Of a stretch of DNA of 64,000 bases, positions 1-10,479 are shown piece by piece. Numbering within the stretch: position 1 is the first letter of the stretch; every line of letters starts with the position of its first letter. The notes beneath the pieces are model-generated. The model made no database searches and was not told the origin of the DNA. It saw only the letters and a program-made list of their open reading frames with translations. This stretch comes from Anastrepha obliqua. Lineage: Eukaryota > Arthropoda > Insecta > Diptera > Tephritidae. The stretch spans positions 9,424,001-9,488,000 of the forward strand of contig NC_072893.1 in assembly GCF_027943255.1 (NCBI RefSeq), written 5' to 3'. The position numbers and the translations under genes are program-made.

Positions 1-805
1 TGTAAACGGTTAATGCGCCAATCAAGAAGAATAAGATATAGCGAGGTTAAAGATTTTCCTTGCTCTCATTGTCCATTCACCTCGAGTGGTTTCTCCCTCG
101 AATGGTTGCAGATAATTGTGCTCAATAATTGGGAATGAGGCAAAATGAAGCGTGACTTCTGCTGAGAGGACTAATTGTTTTGCAAAAATACCTTAATAGA
201 GCTATCGATAAACAAACATTTTGTTTGGGACAAAATATTGTGTAAAGAATTTTTTGTTTTTTGGTTTTTGTTTACTTGTTGCTTCGATTGCCGTGGTGTG
301 ATTTACTACGAATTTCCCCCGCAAATCCAATAAGAAAAGTTTGAGGGAGTATGTGGTAGTTTTTTTTTTTTTGTTTTTTTTGTGGAGCAGGGGAAACATC
401 AAAATCCTATGGCCGAAGCCGGGTGGTACGTGAGCGGAGCATTGTGAGTGTATTATCACTCAATCGTCTGTTATTGTCATTTTGTTCTGTACATTGCGTT
501 AGAGAGCCCTTCCTAGGGATCTACCAAAATATTCCGCGTGTTGAAAATTCTTCTTGATACTTGCGGCTACATGTAATTTTCCAGTTTCCTTCGTTTTTGC
601 ACATATGTGGGACAGGATTTGACTCAATCATGTTTTCATCAAACGCTCTCTCAAGCATATTTCGCTCATTAATGTAGTACGGGTCATTCTCAAAATGGAA
701 CCTGTGTAGCTATGCTTTAGAGAAACCGTGCCCAGTAATCAACTGCGTGATACAAAAATCGATTCCTCGCACTGTTTGGAATCAGTGCAAAGGGAGTGTG
801 TCGTC
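1..805. other. AT-rich stretch without recognised gene
   Basis: I see no coding region I can support here. Short open frames on both strands (for example 202-459 minus and 728-919 plus) have low-complexity or unfamiliar translations with no domain signature. A T-rich run lies at 360-380. The right boundary is the TTAA target of the element that follows. Confidence 0.5.
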
Positions 806-809
806 TTAA

Positions 810-1524
810 CCCTTTCGGTACGGAAAGCCGCTAACGGAAATACAAATTATTTTATATGTTTAATAGTTGCAATGGGTGAAATAAAAGTCTTTTGTCCCAT
901 CAAAATTGTATTCGGTTAAAAAGGGGCGGTGGGAGGGGCTGGGACATATATGTCCCCTCAGTATTTTTATGGACGCATTTGTCCCGTTTAGTATTTTATG
1001 ATCCAATATCGTTTTATATAAAAGTTTGTTTTATTATGAATTCAACATATATTTAGTTTCAGTAAAGTGAAAAGAAGAAAACAATGAGCAAGTAATACAG
1101 TACAAAAAAATTGGTTTTTACTTATGGTAAGGAGCAAACAAGAATACTGATGGGACACATACTCCCCACCAGGATAAAAATGCCAGTAACTTTTTATATA
1201 ACATAAAAACTTTTACTTACTTACCTCAATATAATAATAGAGCACTAGCATAATAAATAAATAAATTTTCAGTAAACTTTGAAGAAACCACGAAAAATCG
1301 CAAAAAAACCTACCACTTGCAAAATTCGCGTCCACTTTTGCCTTTGTTTTTTGACTAATGAACATGTGTTTACCATTTAACTTCAAATAACGGAAGGAAA
1401 TACCGTTGAAAATGGCATTAACTACGAAATGGGGTAAATAAAGTCCATTAAAATCGCTTAATTTCCAGGCTAGGTATCTTCAAACATGTGCCGGGACATA
1501 TAAGTCTCGTTCGGACCGAAAGGG
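810..1524. mobile_element. non-autonomous piggyBac-type element (MITE-like)
   Basis: A 715-bp unit is bracketed by TTAA at 806-809 and 1525-1528. The left end reads CCCTTTCGGTACGG and the right end, reverse-complemented, reads CCCTTTCGGTCCGAACG, so the terminal inverted repeats match over about 13 bp with one difference. The TTAA target and CCCTTT tips are the established signature of the piggyBac superfamily. The interior is AT-rich with no transposase coding, so it would need a transposase in trans. Motifs like GGGACATATATGTCCC near 942 and GGGACATATAAG near 1493 recur near the two ends and may be subterminal binding sites; that is inference. Confidence 0.8.
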
Positions 1525-1719
1525 TTAAGAGGCACGAAAATGCACTGACTCACTCATTTTGTTTTTTTTTTTTTTGTTGACTATTTTTGGCTAACATTTG
1601 CCAAACCCATTTCTATATTGTAATACCCCTATCCACATGGCATGGCCTCGTGTATTGTTTGAAAATACTTAACCCCATAATTTAAATATTTCAGGTTAAA
1701 AAACAAGAATTGTTAATTA

Positions 1720-3423
1720 CACTGGCACACAAAAAAAAAGTTTTTTGTACACCGGGTGCCACCTATCTACGGCCATGTTTTTCGACCCGCTGAATACGAA
1801 TTTCAAGTCAGTTTGGGCCGTCCAGCCTTCAATTACGAGTAAATTGCAAAAAACCCCAAAAATTAGTGAAAATTCGAATAAAATAGCAAAAATAGCAAAA
1901 AATGGATAAAATAGCAGAAAATTGCTGCTGAAAAAATTGAAAAAAATCTTTTAAACACAATTAAATAAATTTTATTGTATTGTTTGTTAAAAAAAATACA
2001 AGATTAAAATCTGAAAATGAAAAAAAATTGTCAAATCTATAAAAATGACGCTTAGTATAAAAAGAATTAGAAGAACGATTTTCCTAACTTTCAAACTGTT
2101 GTCCGGTGGTATCGAACTCTTTTATTTTCAAATGATCTACGGAGAGGATTTCTCTTTCGTTTGTTATTATCTTTTGGCATATCTCTTTTGAGTGTCCAGC
2201 AATAGTCTGCCATCATGTTGATATTCCGATTTCCTTGATACCTAGTCTCATTTCACTTATGTCTTGATGACAGCGTTCTCCCTGTTCTTCACTGTACTCC
2301 CCAAGATTCTCAGGAAAGTAGTCGATGTGAGAATCTAGGAAGTATAATTATAGATTCATTAAGCACCCTGAGTTTTTGTAATTTGTCACTAATTCTTCGA
2401 CTATTGTCCTGTAATTTTTACTTTTATTATTTCCTAAAAAGTTATGACACACATTTTTTAAACTTACCCAAGCTGCTCTCTCCGTATCATTCATTTTACC
2501 TATAAAATGAGCATCCTGAAATAGAGTTGTAATTTGGGGTCCATTAAAAATTCCCTGTTTTAATTTGGCATCACTTATCGCCGGAAACTTTTCTCTCAAG
2601 TACTGAAAACAATCACCATCCTTGTCCAGAGCTTTGACATATTGTTTCATGAGACCTTTTATGTGAAGTGGCGGTAGCAGATAGCTTGAAGGCTGAATTA
2701 GTGGTGTTCGTATTACATTTTGAGTACCGACATTTAATTGCTCTCTCGTAGGCCATTAATTCTTCACATAGTGATTCTTTCTGTCTCTGCTATCTCACAA
2801 ACATAGATAGCAAGGATATTTTGTGAATCCTGATTGTTGGCTTAAAAGAAGTGTTGCGATTTTGAGATCCCCGCAAATTTGCCATTGGTGTTCTGAATAC
2901 TTTATCTTATCCAATACAATTTCCAAATTTTCATAGGTCTCCTTAAGCTTCGTCGAATGGGCTATTGGAATTGGCGCTAATATGTTTCCAATGTAAAGCA
3001 AGACAGCTTTGAGACTTCTAGTTGACGAATCTATAAAGAGTCTTCACTCATCGTCTTTATAGATATTAGGTTTTAATTCATCAACCAAGCTTTTAACATT
3101 GGAACAGTACACTACCGAGTTATCATCGTCCTTTGTGAAAAACTTCCGGAACTCCTCTTCTCTATTCCGATAAAAATAAGTACGATCGAAATAAGTATGT
3201 AACGGATCAAAATACATAAAAAATTATGCTTTCCTTAGATCTCAAAATTTTTTTTTTGCCAAAACATCGAATTTTCGCTATTTGTTGGATTTGTTGGCAA
3301 TTTACTTGAAATTGAAGGCTGGACGGCCCAAACTGACTTGAAATTCGTATTCAGCGGGTCGAAAAACATGCCCGTAGATAGGTGGCGCCCGGTGTACAGA
3401 CAATTTTTTTTTGTCTGCCGGTG
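1720..3423 (-). mobile_element. long-TIR DNA element of unassigned superfamily
   Basis: About 130-bp inverted repeats lie at 1720-1850 and 3296-3423. Both arms carry, in opposite orientation, a GTACACCGGG(T/C)GCCACC stretch, a TCGACCCGCTGAATACGAAT stretch and a GGCTGGACGG stretch. The tips are CACTGGCAC and GCCGGTG, and the element is flanked by TTA on each side (1717-1719 and 3424-3426). CACTG tips with a 3-bp duplication recall the CMC/CACTA group, but I cannot assign it with confidence. Minus-strand coding remnants lie inside. Confidence 0.72.
2100..3200 (-). pseudogene. broken arthropod transposon-associated protein of unknown function
   Basis: Read on the minus strand, conserved blocks run from a segment ending in KSLVDELKPNIYKDDE. 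A TGA follows where I would expect Trp, then FIDSSTRSLKAVLL and an ICGDLK block with a CYLC cysteine pair (3001-2795). Next come KALDKDGDCFQYLREKFP and ERAAWVSLK...FLGN (2650-2348), and finally PENLGEYSEEQGER with a HQDIS motif (about 2340-2230). I recognise this order from a widespread, uncharacterised insect protein family that seems to travel with DNA transposons; that memory is the only basis. A piece between 2795 and 2650 is missing, and there are stops and frameshifts, so it is non-functional. Confidence 0.6.
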
Positions 3424-3432
3424 TTATTATTC

Positions 3433-3505
3433 TTTATATGTATCAAAACGGCGCTTTAGTGCTACTTGAGGAGTGCCAGACCGGCACTTCAACCATTTCA
3501 CCATG
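3433..3505 (+). mobile_element. 3'-end fragment of an RNase H-type non-LTR retroelement
   Basis: This stretch (TATCAAAACGGCGCTTTAGT onward, then GAGGAGTGCCAGACCGGCA) closely matches the sequence after the RNase H remnant at 60819-60880. There it reads TATCAAAAAGGCGCTTCAGT, then GAGGAGTGCCAGACTGGCA. It is therefore most simply a severely 5'-truncated copy of the same retroelement 3' end. It directly abuts the right end of the long-TIR element. Confidence 0.6.
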
Positions 3506-4354
3506 TTTTATATGTTCTATCCAGCGAAGTTTACACAACAAGTGACTAAGGTACAATACCAAATAGTTGATCTATGAGCTCTCAACATACAAGTAATAGT
3601 ATGACCTTACATTGAACTATTGCATAATTCCTTAATACGAGTTCATTTAATGTTGTAATGTTTCCTCTATAATCATTGCCTTTTTTCTTAATAAAATATT
3701 AATAAATTTGGCTAGTTTACTTTATGTGGCTAGAAGCTTTATTTATTTTCCAATTGGCTTTTGGCCATTGAATTTTTCTGCAATGGGCTCCAATGCTCTG
3801 CTTCGTAGTTATGTGTTTCTAGGTACATGTTTACATGTACAAATAAATATTTTAGCTTCCTGCCAATTACTAAAAACAACTTTTTGACCTTCCTGTAATG
3901 CCATGCGAAAGGAGCCAGTCATATATTTATTTAAATATATTGATAAATAAAAAGAGAGCGTCCATTACACTATGCACCATAGTGCCCTAGAGGCAATAGA
4001 GCAATAGAGATTTTATGAGTAATAAAATAGTCACCTCTCGTGAGGTTTCTGTAATCGGAGAATGTTAATGGAACATTCTTTACTGTAATGTTCCCCAATG
4101 CTAAATTTCATTAACATTCTCTGGTACTGCCCAATTTTTAACAGTAGATTTTCCGTTAATTTACAGAGACTCACTTCCATCAACATTACAGAAACCAGAA
4201 CAGAGGGGACTGTTAAAGAATTTTACATTAACATTCTCTGTTAGAACAAATGTAAGTCGCTATTTTAAATATGTTAAAATATTTCACTGTTAAACAGAGG
4301 AGAGTAAATAATGTAAACTCATAAAATAATGGTAAAATATGCATTTTAAATGTA
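3506..4354. other. non-coding stretch with an inverted repeat
   Basis: No gene is recognised. GGTTTCTGTAAT at 4044-4055 is matched in reverse complement by ATTACAGAAACC at 4185-4196. Variants of TTAACATTCTCTG recur at about 4110 and 4230, and inverted at about 4057. This suggests a decayed foldback or MITE, not confirmed. Confidence 0.4.
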
Positions 4355-4462
4355 ATATAAAAATAAAAAAATAAATAATAATTGGCGCGTTCGCTTCTGT
4401 TAGATGCGTAGCCGAGCTCCTCCTCCTATTTGTGGTGTGCGTCTTTATGTTGCTCCACAAAT
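4355..4462 (-). repeat. SINE 3'-part fragment
   Basis: The plus strand reads AT-rich tail, then TTGGCGCG, GCCGAGCTCCTCCTCCT and TTTGTGGTGTGCGTCTT, ending in TCCACAAATG. This is the reverse complement of the tail half of the full SINE at 59293-59612. The tRNA-like head is missing, so it is a truncated minus-oriented copy. Confidence 0.72.
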
Positions 4463-5087
4463 GTAATATAAATTTACTTAATTTCTTCCAGATTTCTTCA
4501 AGTTTCATTCTCACAAGCAGAGAAATTCTGTACAAAAAAAAAAAAACATTAGCAAAGGTCAAAATGAAGTTTAGCAGCTTTGGAGCTTTGCAAGGAGTCC
4601 ATGAAACTTATTTCAAGTTGGCCAATTTGTATGCTGTGATGCTTATGACGATACGATAACAGTTTGCGTTGCTCTAGCAATACTAAGTTCATTTTGATTT
4701 TAGAATTTTTTTTTTGCAATTAGTAAATTCAATAGCTCTACAGTACTGATTGTGCGATTATATTTACTTATTTATTTAAAAAAAAATTTTTAATCTATTT
4801 ATTAAACCAATGAATATATTAGATTCTTATAAACTTAGTAGCTATATTTGATAGTTAATAGGCACTAAAAAGAAAGTACAATTAAACTATTATATAATAT
4901 TATAATAATATAAATATTCAAAAATTTCAATAGGCGATCTTTTGAAAATGAAAAATCTATCTCAATAAATTTAGAGATTTAAATAAACTCAATTAAGGCT
5001 CTAGAAATAGTAGCATTTTGACCAAAAAGAGATTTTCATAGACCAACATAGAAAAACTCCGAACTACGAAGAGCTCTGGCCGGAATA
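4463..5087. other. AT-rich non-coding stretch
   Basis: No coding region or repeat family is recognised. The sequence is strongly AT-rich with A and T homopolymer runs. It ends at the TTAA target of the next element. Confidence 0.4.
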
Positions 5088-5091
5088 TTAA

Positions 5092-5731
5092 GGGAGCCTG
5101 CTTTAGAGGCTTAAAAAATTGATTTTTTTTTTTTTTTGCATAAATGTCTTCCCAAACTATCCAAGAATGTGTCCTCAAAATTTCAGAAGCAAATTCAAAA
5201 TATTTTCGTAGTTACAGAAGAAATTGTGAGCAAGCGTCGAGCAGGTATACGAGCGGCCGGATCGCTCGAAGTGCGATTTCTCGGTTTTTTTATTTTCACG
5301 ATTTTTCCTAAATGACGGGAAACATAGGGAAAAAGTTAAACGTCCTATCGAAACGAAATTACATTGATTGTATTCGGAATTACATTCTCTTCTAGTTGAA
5401 CCTAAAAAACCTTAAGAAAGTTATGATTAACCCACTTTTTAAAGAATCTAAAGTGAATTTGTTTTTCCAAAAAAATGATTTTTTTTTAACTAGCGAAAAA
5501 TTGTTGAATTTCACACTTTTTGTTTAATTTTCTTGGTTTAACTAGAAGATATAGGTACTATACTAAAACAAATGTGTTTTTGGATTTTTGGTTTCATACG
5601 GTTGAAATACGGATTGCGTAGCGATATGTAAATGTGTAAAAATTTTATTATATGCAGTTTCACTCAATCCGTCGCACATGTCCAAAAAAAAAATTTTTTT
5701 TTCGAAATTTTACAGGTATGTATCTGTCCCC
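5092..5731 (+). mobile_element. TTAA-flanked non-autonomous repeat, copy 1
   Basis: TTAA lies at 5088-5091 and again at 5732-5735. The left end GGGAGCCTGCTTTAGAGGCT and most of the interior, including AAGCGTCGAGCAGGTATACG, CGGCCGGATCGCTCGAAG and ACTAGAAGATAT, are shared with the inverted copy at 60930-61670. The right end here (GTATCTGTCCCC) differs from the other copy's right end, so this copy has a diverged or replaced terminus. No transposase is encoded. Confidence 0.68.
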
Positions 5732-5735
5732 TTAA

Positions 5736-6225
5736 TTCTAATAAAGTCACTTTTATTTTGGTATAATGAAGAGTGAATATCTTATTTAAAAACAACATAA
5801 ATTAGATACTAATTATAATTTATTTTAGTAGTCCCTTTTCTATGACAAGAACAAAAATCACAAACTTTGCGCAGAGACCTTCAGAATATTGTATTTCCCC
5901 CTTTACGCTGCATCCATTTCAGTTGAGAGTGTCAAGCACATAATCAATGTGAATCATCATTAAAACACATACAAATAAATAACAACAACTACAACAACCG
6001 GAGCAGAGAGTCATTTCACAATTCGTTATGCATTCGATTATTTCTGCGTTTAATGGAGAAGGGGCGAAGTACGCATTGCTCCGTACGTAGAACAATGGAT
6101 GTGTGTGTAGGTGTATGCATACATAAGAAATTTTCAAACCAAAGCATTTAAGATTGTAGGAGAGTCTCTATGCAAACTGATAGCGCATACATGTATATAC
6201 ACATGCAAATATATATGTATATACA
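5736..6225. other. non-coding stretch
   Basis: No gene or known repeat family is recognised. Short AC/AT-type microsatellite-like runs occur around 6185-6225 (ATATATGTATATACATAC). Confidence 0.4.
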
Positions 6226-6227
6226 TA

Positions 6228-6540
6228 CAGTGAAACCTCTCCCAACGGACGCCTCCATTAGGCGGACATCTCCTTTGGGCGAGCCTCCCTCCCTCCCTTA
6301 GGCAGCAACTCTCTTGATTGGACGCGATCAGTTATGATATTTTTCATAGAATGTACACAGAATCTCTTATCAAAGGACACTAAGATTTCTTTTCATAACA
6401 AAACAAATAAAAACTTGTGTTGAATGGACGCGGAATCCTCATATGAATCCACTATTAACGGCATACCTTCCTCTTTATAATGAAATACACATCCGATCAT
6501 TTATGCACACATTTAGCTTGGCTTGCGCCGTGAGCATTAG
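6228..6540. mobile_element. pogo/Tigger-like terminal fragment
   Basis: CAGTGAAACCTCTCCCAACG at 6228, preceded by TA, followed by GGACGCC and GGCGGACATCTCC, has the look of the TIR and subterminal repeats of pogo/Tigger elements in insects. A weaker internal echo, TGAATGGACGCGGAA, occurs near 6420. I could not find the opposite TIR, so the extent is approximate and the element is probably solo-ended or decayed. Confidence 0.45.
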
Positions 6541-6989
6541 CCTGTGGGTAAGTTTAACTAAACAAATCTTGCGAACATAATTTTTCCAGATAAAAGGGAT
6601 TTTAATTTAGTATAATGCCTTCACGGTGACTTTGCATAATAAGTCCGATTTTCCTTATTAATTTGAAAATTGTAAAAACACAGGCTGGGCTCATCGTCAA
6701 AAATAAAGAAATTATTCGGTCAAGGGGGAAGAGTGGGGACATAGAATTTACTATTTTCAAATTCATAAAAAAGTTGAAAAACGATCTGGAAAATAGTTTC
6801 CTTTTGAAAAAATAAAAAAATGTATGCTAAGGGGACAAATAGCTGTAAACGGCCATATTTTCTCTGATTTCCATTAAAATTATTTAAAATGAAGAAGTCA
6901 ATATATTTTTTTCAAAATTGGAATAAAATGTGACTTGCAGTTATTTATGCAATGGTTTTTTTCAGCGCCTCAAGTCTGATGAATCTTTA
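6541..6989. other. AT-rich non-coding stretch
   Basis: Nothing recognisable; it may include the decayed 3' end of the minus-strand transposase pseudogene that follows. Confidence 0.35.
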
Positions 6990-7901
6990 GTTCGGACCTT
7001 GCTCTCTACAATGGCCCAAAGAGAATAATCCATCGGATTCGCGTTTGGTGAATTTGAGAGCCATTATGCGGACGTTATGAAGTTCGGAACGTTGTTTTTC
7101 AGCCATTTTTGGTTCACTCGAGCTTTGTGAGACAGTGCCGAGTCCTGTTGAAACGTCCATGGCGTGCCACCAAAATGCTTGTCTGCCCACGGCCTTGAAG
7201 CAACTTTCAGAATACTTTCCCGATAATTTTTCGCATTTACCTTGACGCCAGGCTCGATGAAAACGATTGGAGAGCGCCCATCTGCGGTTACAGCAGCCCA
7301 AACCATTACCTATGACGGGTGCTGCCTCCTAGTGGCCAAGCGATGACTCAAATTCTCGTATGAATGATCGGCCAAATAAACACTATCGTTTTGGGAGTTT
7401 ACGAATTGTTCAATTTGAAATTTTCTCGTCAGAAAACACAATGTTCGGAAATTGACCGCTTTCGGCCAGGCGAAGCACTTCCTTCGCTCTCTCAAGTCTG
7501 ACTTGTTGCTGCTTTAATGTGAGTTCATTCGCCTTTTGGATCTTGTAAGGCTTGACTTTGCGATCATTTTCCAGTATGCTGCGGATGCTACGGTCAGATA
7601 TTATCACTTCTTTTGCCATTTGATTTGCACTTTGTCGGGGATTTCGCTCAAGTCGCTTCTTCACTTTTTGAACCATTTCTCGTGACGCTGCAGTCTTTTG
7701 GGAACCACCTCCATGACGTTTCGCGATGCTACCAGTGTCATTGTAACGAGTAATGGTGCGATAAGCCAACACTTTATTTAATTTAAGATGCTCGAGCTCA
7801 CGAACAATCGCTGGTTGAAATCCATTACTGATTTTCTTTTTTTGCGTTTACTCTTGGCAGAATGCTTCAGCGCGCTTGTAAACAATACTCTGGACTGTCA
7901 T
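6990..7901 (-). pseudogene. maT-like (DD37D-type) Tc1/mariner transposase, frameshifted
   Basis: Reading the minus strand from about 7901, an HTH-containing region is followed by NPRQSANQMAKEV, KPYKIQKANELT and the first catalytic motif VFSDEK (7410-7772). A frameshift then leads into MVWAAVTADGRSP and FQQDSALSHKA (second Asp; 7064-7306). After another frameshift comes SNSPNANPMDYSLWAIVESK, holding the third Asp (about 7035-6990). Counting from QQD to PMD with the usual intact spacing gives about 37 residues, which fits the maT/DD37D group. An early stop interrupts the N-terminus (after AEAFCQE). The C-terminal tail is missing after about 6990 and I saw no TIRs. Confidence 0.72.
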
Positions 7902-9014
7902 TTAGCCAACTAACAGAGGGTTGATACCCGTGGATCAGCTGCGCGAGCGGTCACACTTCGGTTGCCGGACTCTGTAGATAAAAATGAAGAAAAATAATTA
8001 ATCCATGTTTGATCAGAGGTGGTTGGTTATCACTTCGTTTATAGGTTTCTTGAGGTTACGGAGCCAGTTCCAAATATTCTTTTATGCTCCATAAAATGCT
8101 CACAAAAACGTCCATTAATTTTAGCAATTTCAAGTCTGACTCTTAGCTTAAACAGAATATAAGTAAACAGATTTACAGATATAAATGTTCTTGTATATGG
8201 ATTGGAATTATATCTTAGCATCAAAAGTGTTATATTTCGTCAGTACAACAGTTGATTTACTTGGCTTTCATGTTTTCAATACACTTTGATCATCGATCGA
8301 GCTATCAAAAGGCGGATCATCTGCTGTTGACCAGAACGATCTTAAGGGTTTTTGGTGGTTATATAAGCACCAGGATATAAAAAAGTGCTTTTTTTTGGAT
8401 AGCTCTTTAACAAAACTAATGTAAACTGGTTGAGTAGCACCGACGGCAGCTTGCTCAAAAGTTACCTCATCGGCTATAACTGACTGCGGCCGCATCTGCA
8501 GCGTATGGATCTGACTATTGAGAAAACCGATTGCGCCTCAGCACTTGTTATGAATGAATTTGTTTCAAAAAAGTGTTTGGAATGCGATTATCAAGACTTT
8601 TCTTTAGCCTTCATTCGCGTGATTGCATGGACCTTGGATATTTCATCTGGGACTACAATGATGAGATAGAAAAGCCGTGAACATCATAGCGTTCCTCTCA
8701 CTTATAATACCAAAGTAAATATTCCTATCTTAACTCCCACTCCATAACCCACGTAATGATTGCAATTATTTTCATGCCAGTGAGAATTGCCTTAACAATT
8801 CCACCAACAATTCAATAACAACAACTTTATTATCTCTAATTAAAACTCTTCAAAGTACGCATTTCATTAGTTTCTGATATTCAATTCGGGCAAAACTTAA
8901 TTCTCTCGATTAATTTAAAATTCAATTATCCGCAATTAGCGCTGGATAAGCATACCTGTAAGCACTTGAACGAAATTAAATTGAAGAATTTCAAACTGAA
9001 TATTTGTAGGCTGG
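7902..9014. other. non-coding stretch
   Basis: No gene is supported. A 75-codon open frame at 8268-8495 (minus) has an unfamiliar translation and no motif. The region becomes AT-rich toward 8700-9000. Confidence 0.4.
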
Positions 9015-9016
9015 TA

Positions 9017-10333
9017 CAGGGTAGGCCATTTAAAGCGGGCCCATTTGTTTCTGAAAAAAAACATTGAAAAAAACATTTTTTTTTGTGTTGATATGAAAAA
9101 TCATTTATTTTGATTCAAGGAGATTTGTTCCAGCTAGTTTTTGAAAATGATATCCTTCAAATGTTTGCCTCTGGCCTTGATGGCCAAATGTGTCCTTTTT
9201 TCGGCGTTTTCCATCGTTTTGGCCAATATTTCGGCCGGTATGGCGGCGATTTCGCGTCGGATATTGTTTTTAAGTTGAGTTAGAGTCCTTGGCTTGTTGA
9301 TGTATACCTTGGATTTCAGATAACCCCACAAATAAAAGTCCGGTGGCGTCAAATCTGGTGATCTCGGTGGCCACGGAAAATCACCATTTTTCGAAATCAA
9401 CCTTCCAGGGAACAATGGCTTCAAAAAATCGATTGTAGCGCGTGAAGTGTGGCATGTAGCCCCGTCCTGTTGGAACCAGTAGCCTTCCATGTCATTTTCT
9501 TCGATGATTGGCATAACAAAATCGCGTATCATGGCACGATAACGCTCTCCATTGATGGTGACAGAGGCTCCATTTTCATTTTCGAAAAAGAACGGTCCGA
9601 TGACCATTCCCGCACAAACACCGCACCACACAGTCACTTTTTGATCGAAGAGAGGCTGTTCTTCAACTAATTGAGGATTTTCGGCAGCGTAGAAGCGACA
9701 ATTTTGCTTGTTTACGCCTCCATTCAACTGAAAATGAGCCTCGTCTGACATGATGATTTTTTGCCAAAAGTCGGGTTCATTTCGAACGGTTTCGACGGCC
9801 CATTTGGCATAATCAAGCCGTTTCGGGTAATCAGCCGGGTTTAATTTTTGTGCCATTTGAATTTTGTACGGAAACATTTTCAAATCGATGCGAATTATGC
9901 GCCTGAGTGTTGTCCTGGCGATGCCTAATTCCTGAGAACGACGATAACTCGATGTTCGCGGAGCCTCCTCAACACTGGCTCGTACAGCCTCGATATTTTC
10001 AGCAGAACGTCGTGTACGTTGTCTGGATGCGTGGCTGGTATTGCTGAGACTACCGTGGTTAATAAATTTTGCGTATAAACGCTGTAAAGTGCTTTTGGAT
10101 GGCGCACTTTTAACTTTATTTTTTTTTTTAAACGCACGTTGAGTTTTCACAATTGAGAAGTTATTTTGGATGTAAAGCTGAATTATTTCAGCGCGTTCTT
10201 TTGGAGTGTACTGCTCCATGGTAAAAATTGTCTTGGACTGACGCTTCCAACGCGCTATGTCATTAGTCGATCTGACGTTCCTGTCAAAAGTTATAGGGTT
10301 GCCAGATGGGCCCGCTTTAAATGGCCTACCCTG
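9017..10333 (-). mobile_element. DD41D (rosa-like) transposon, apparently complete (family F1)
   Basis: A 1,317-bp element has tips CAGGGTAGGCCATTTAAAGC (left) and the matching reverse complement GCTTTAAATGGCCTACCCTG (right). TA lies on both sides (9015-9016 and 10334-10335). The first ~30 bp of the two ends match almost perfectly (AAAGCGGGCCCAT on both). It contains a single uninterrupted transposase frame on the minus strand. This is the only structurally complete transposon in the window, with both ends, target duplication and coding capacity present. Confidence 0.92.
9134..10219 (-). CDS. DD41D Tc1/mariner transposase, intact
   Basis: The 361-residue protein is close to the usual 340-350 of the group. 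Residues 1-115 form the DNA-binding part, with a first HTH around 10-50 (APSKSTLQRLYAKF) and a second around 70-112 (RSAENIEAVR, QELGIARTTLRRI). The DDE/D-type catalytic domain follows: SDEAHF with Asp159, WFQQDGATCHT with Asp252, and DLTPPDFYLW with Asp294. The spacing between the last two is 41 residues, the rosa-group signature. WPPRSPDL and the C-terminal KDIIFKN are typical. The ATG lies just inside the right TIR region, after a ~110-bp leader. The enzyme would cut at the TIRs and insert at TA in the nucleus. There are no stops or frameshifts; activity is inference. Confidence 0.93.
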   Translation of the reverse strand: MEQYTPKERAEIIQLYIQNNFSIVKTQRAFKKKNKVKSAPSKSTLQRLYAKFINHGSLSNTSHASRQRTRRSAENIEAVRASVEEAPRTSSYRRSQELGIARTTLRRIIRIDLKMFPYKIQMAQKLNPADYPKRLDYAKWAVETVRNEPDFWQKIIMSDEAHFQLNGGVNKQNCRFYAAENPQLVEEQPLFDQKVTVWCGVCAGMVIGPFFFENENGASVTINGERYRAMIRDFVMPIIEENDMEGYWFQQDGATCHTSRATIDFLKPLFPGRLISKNGDFPWPPRSPDLTPPDFYLWGYLKSKVYINKPRTLTQLKNNIRREIAAIPAEILAKTMENAEKRTHLAIKARGKHLKDIIFKN

Positions 10334-10479
10334 TATTATTTGTGGCTTTATAGCGAATTAATTGGTTAAAGTGCTAGACAAACGTTTACTGCGCGGAATG
10401 TGCATACCTGCAATAGTGCAATATTTTTATACCCACGCATATTAGAGCACCCAAGGGTATTGTAATTTTGTACACGCAG

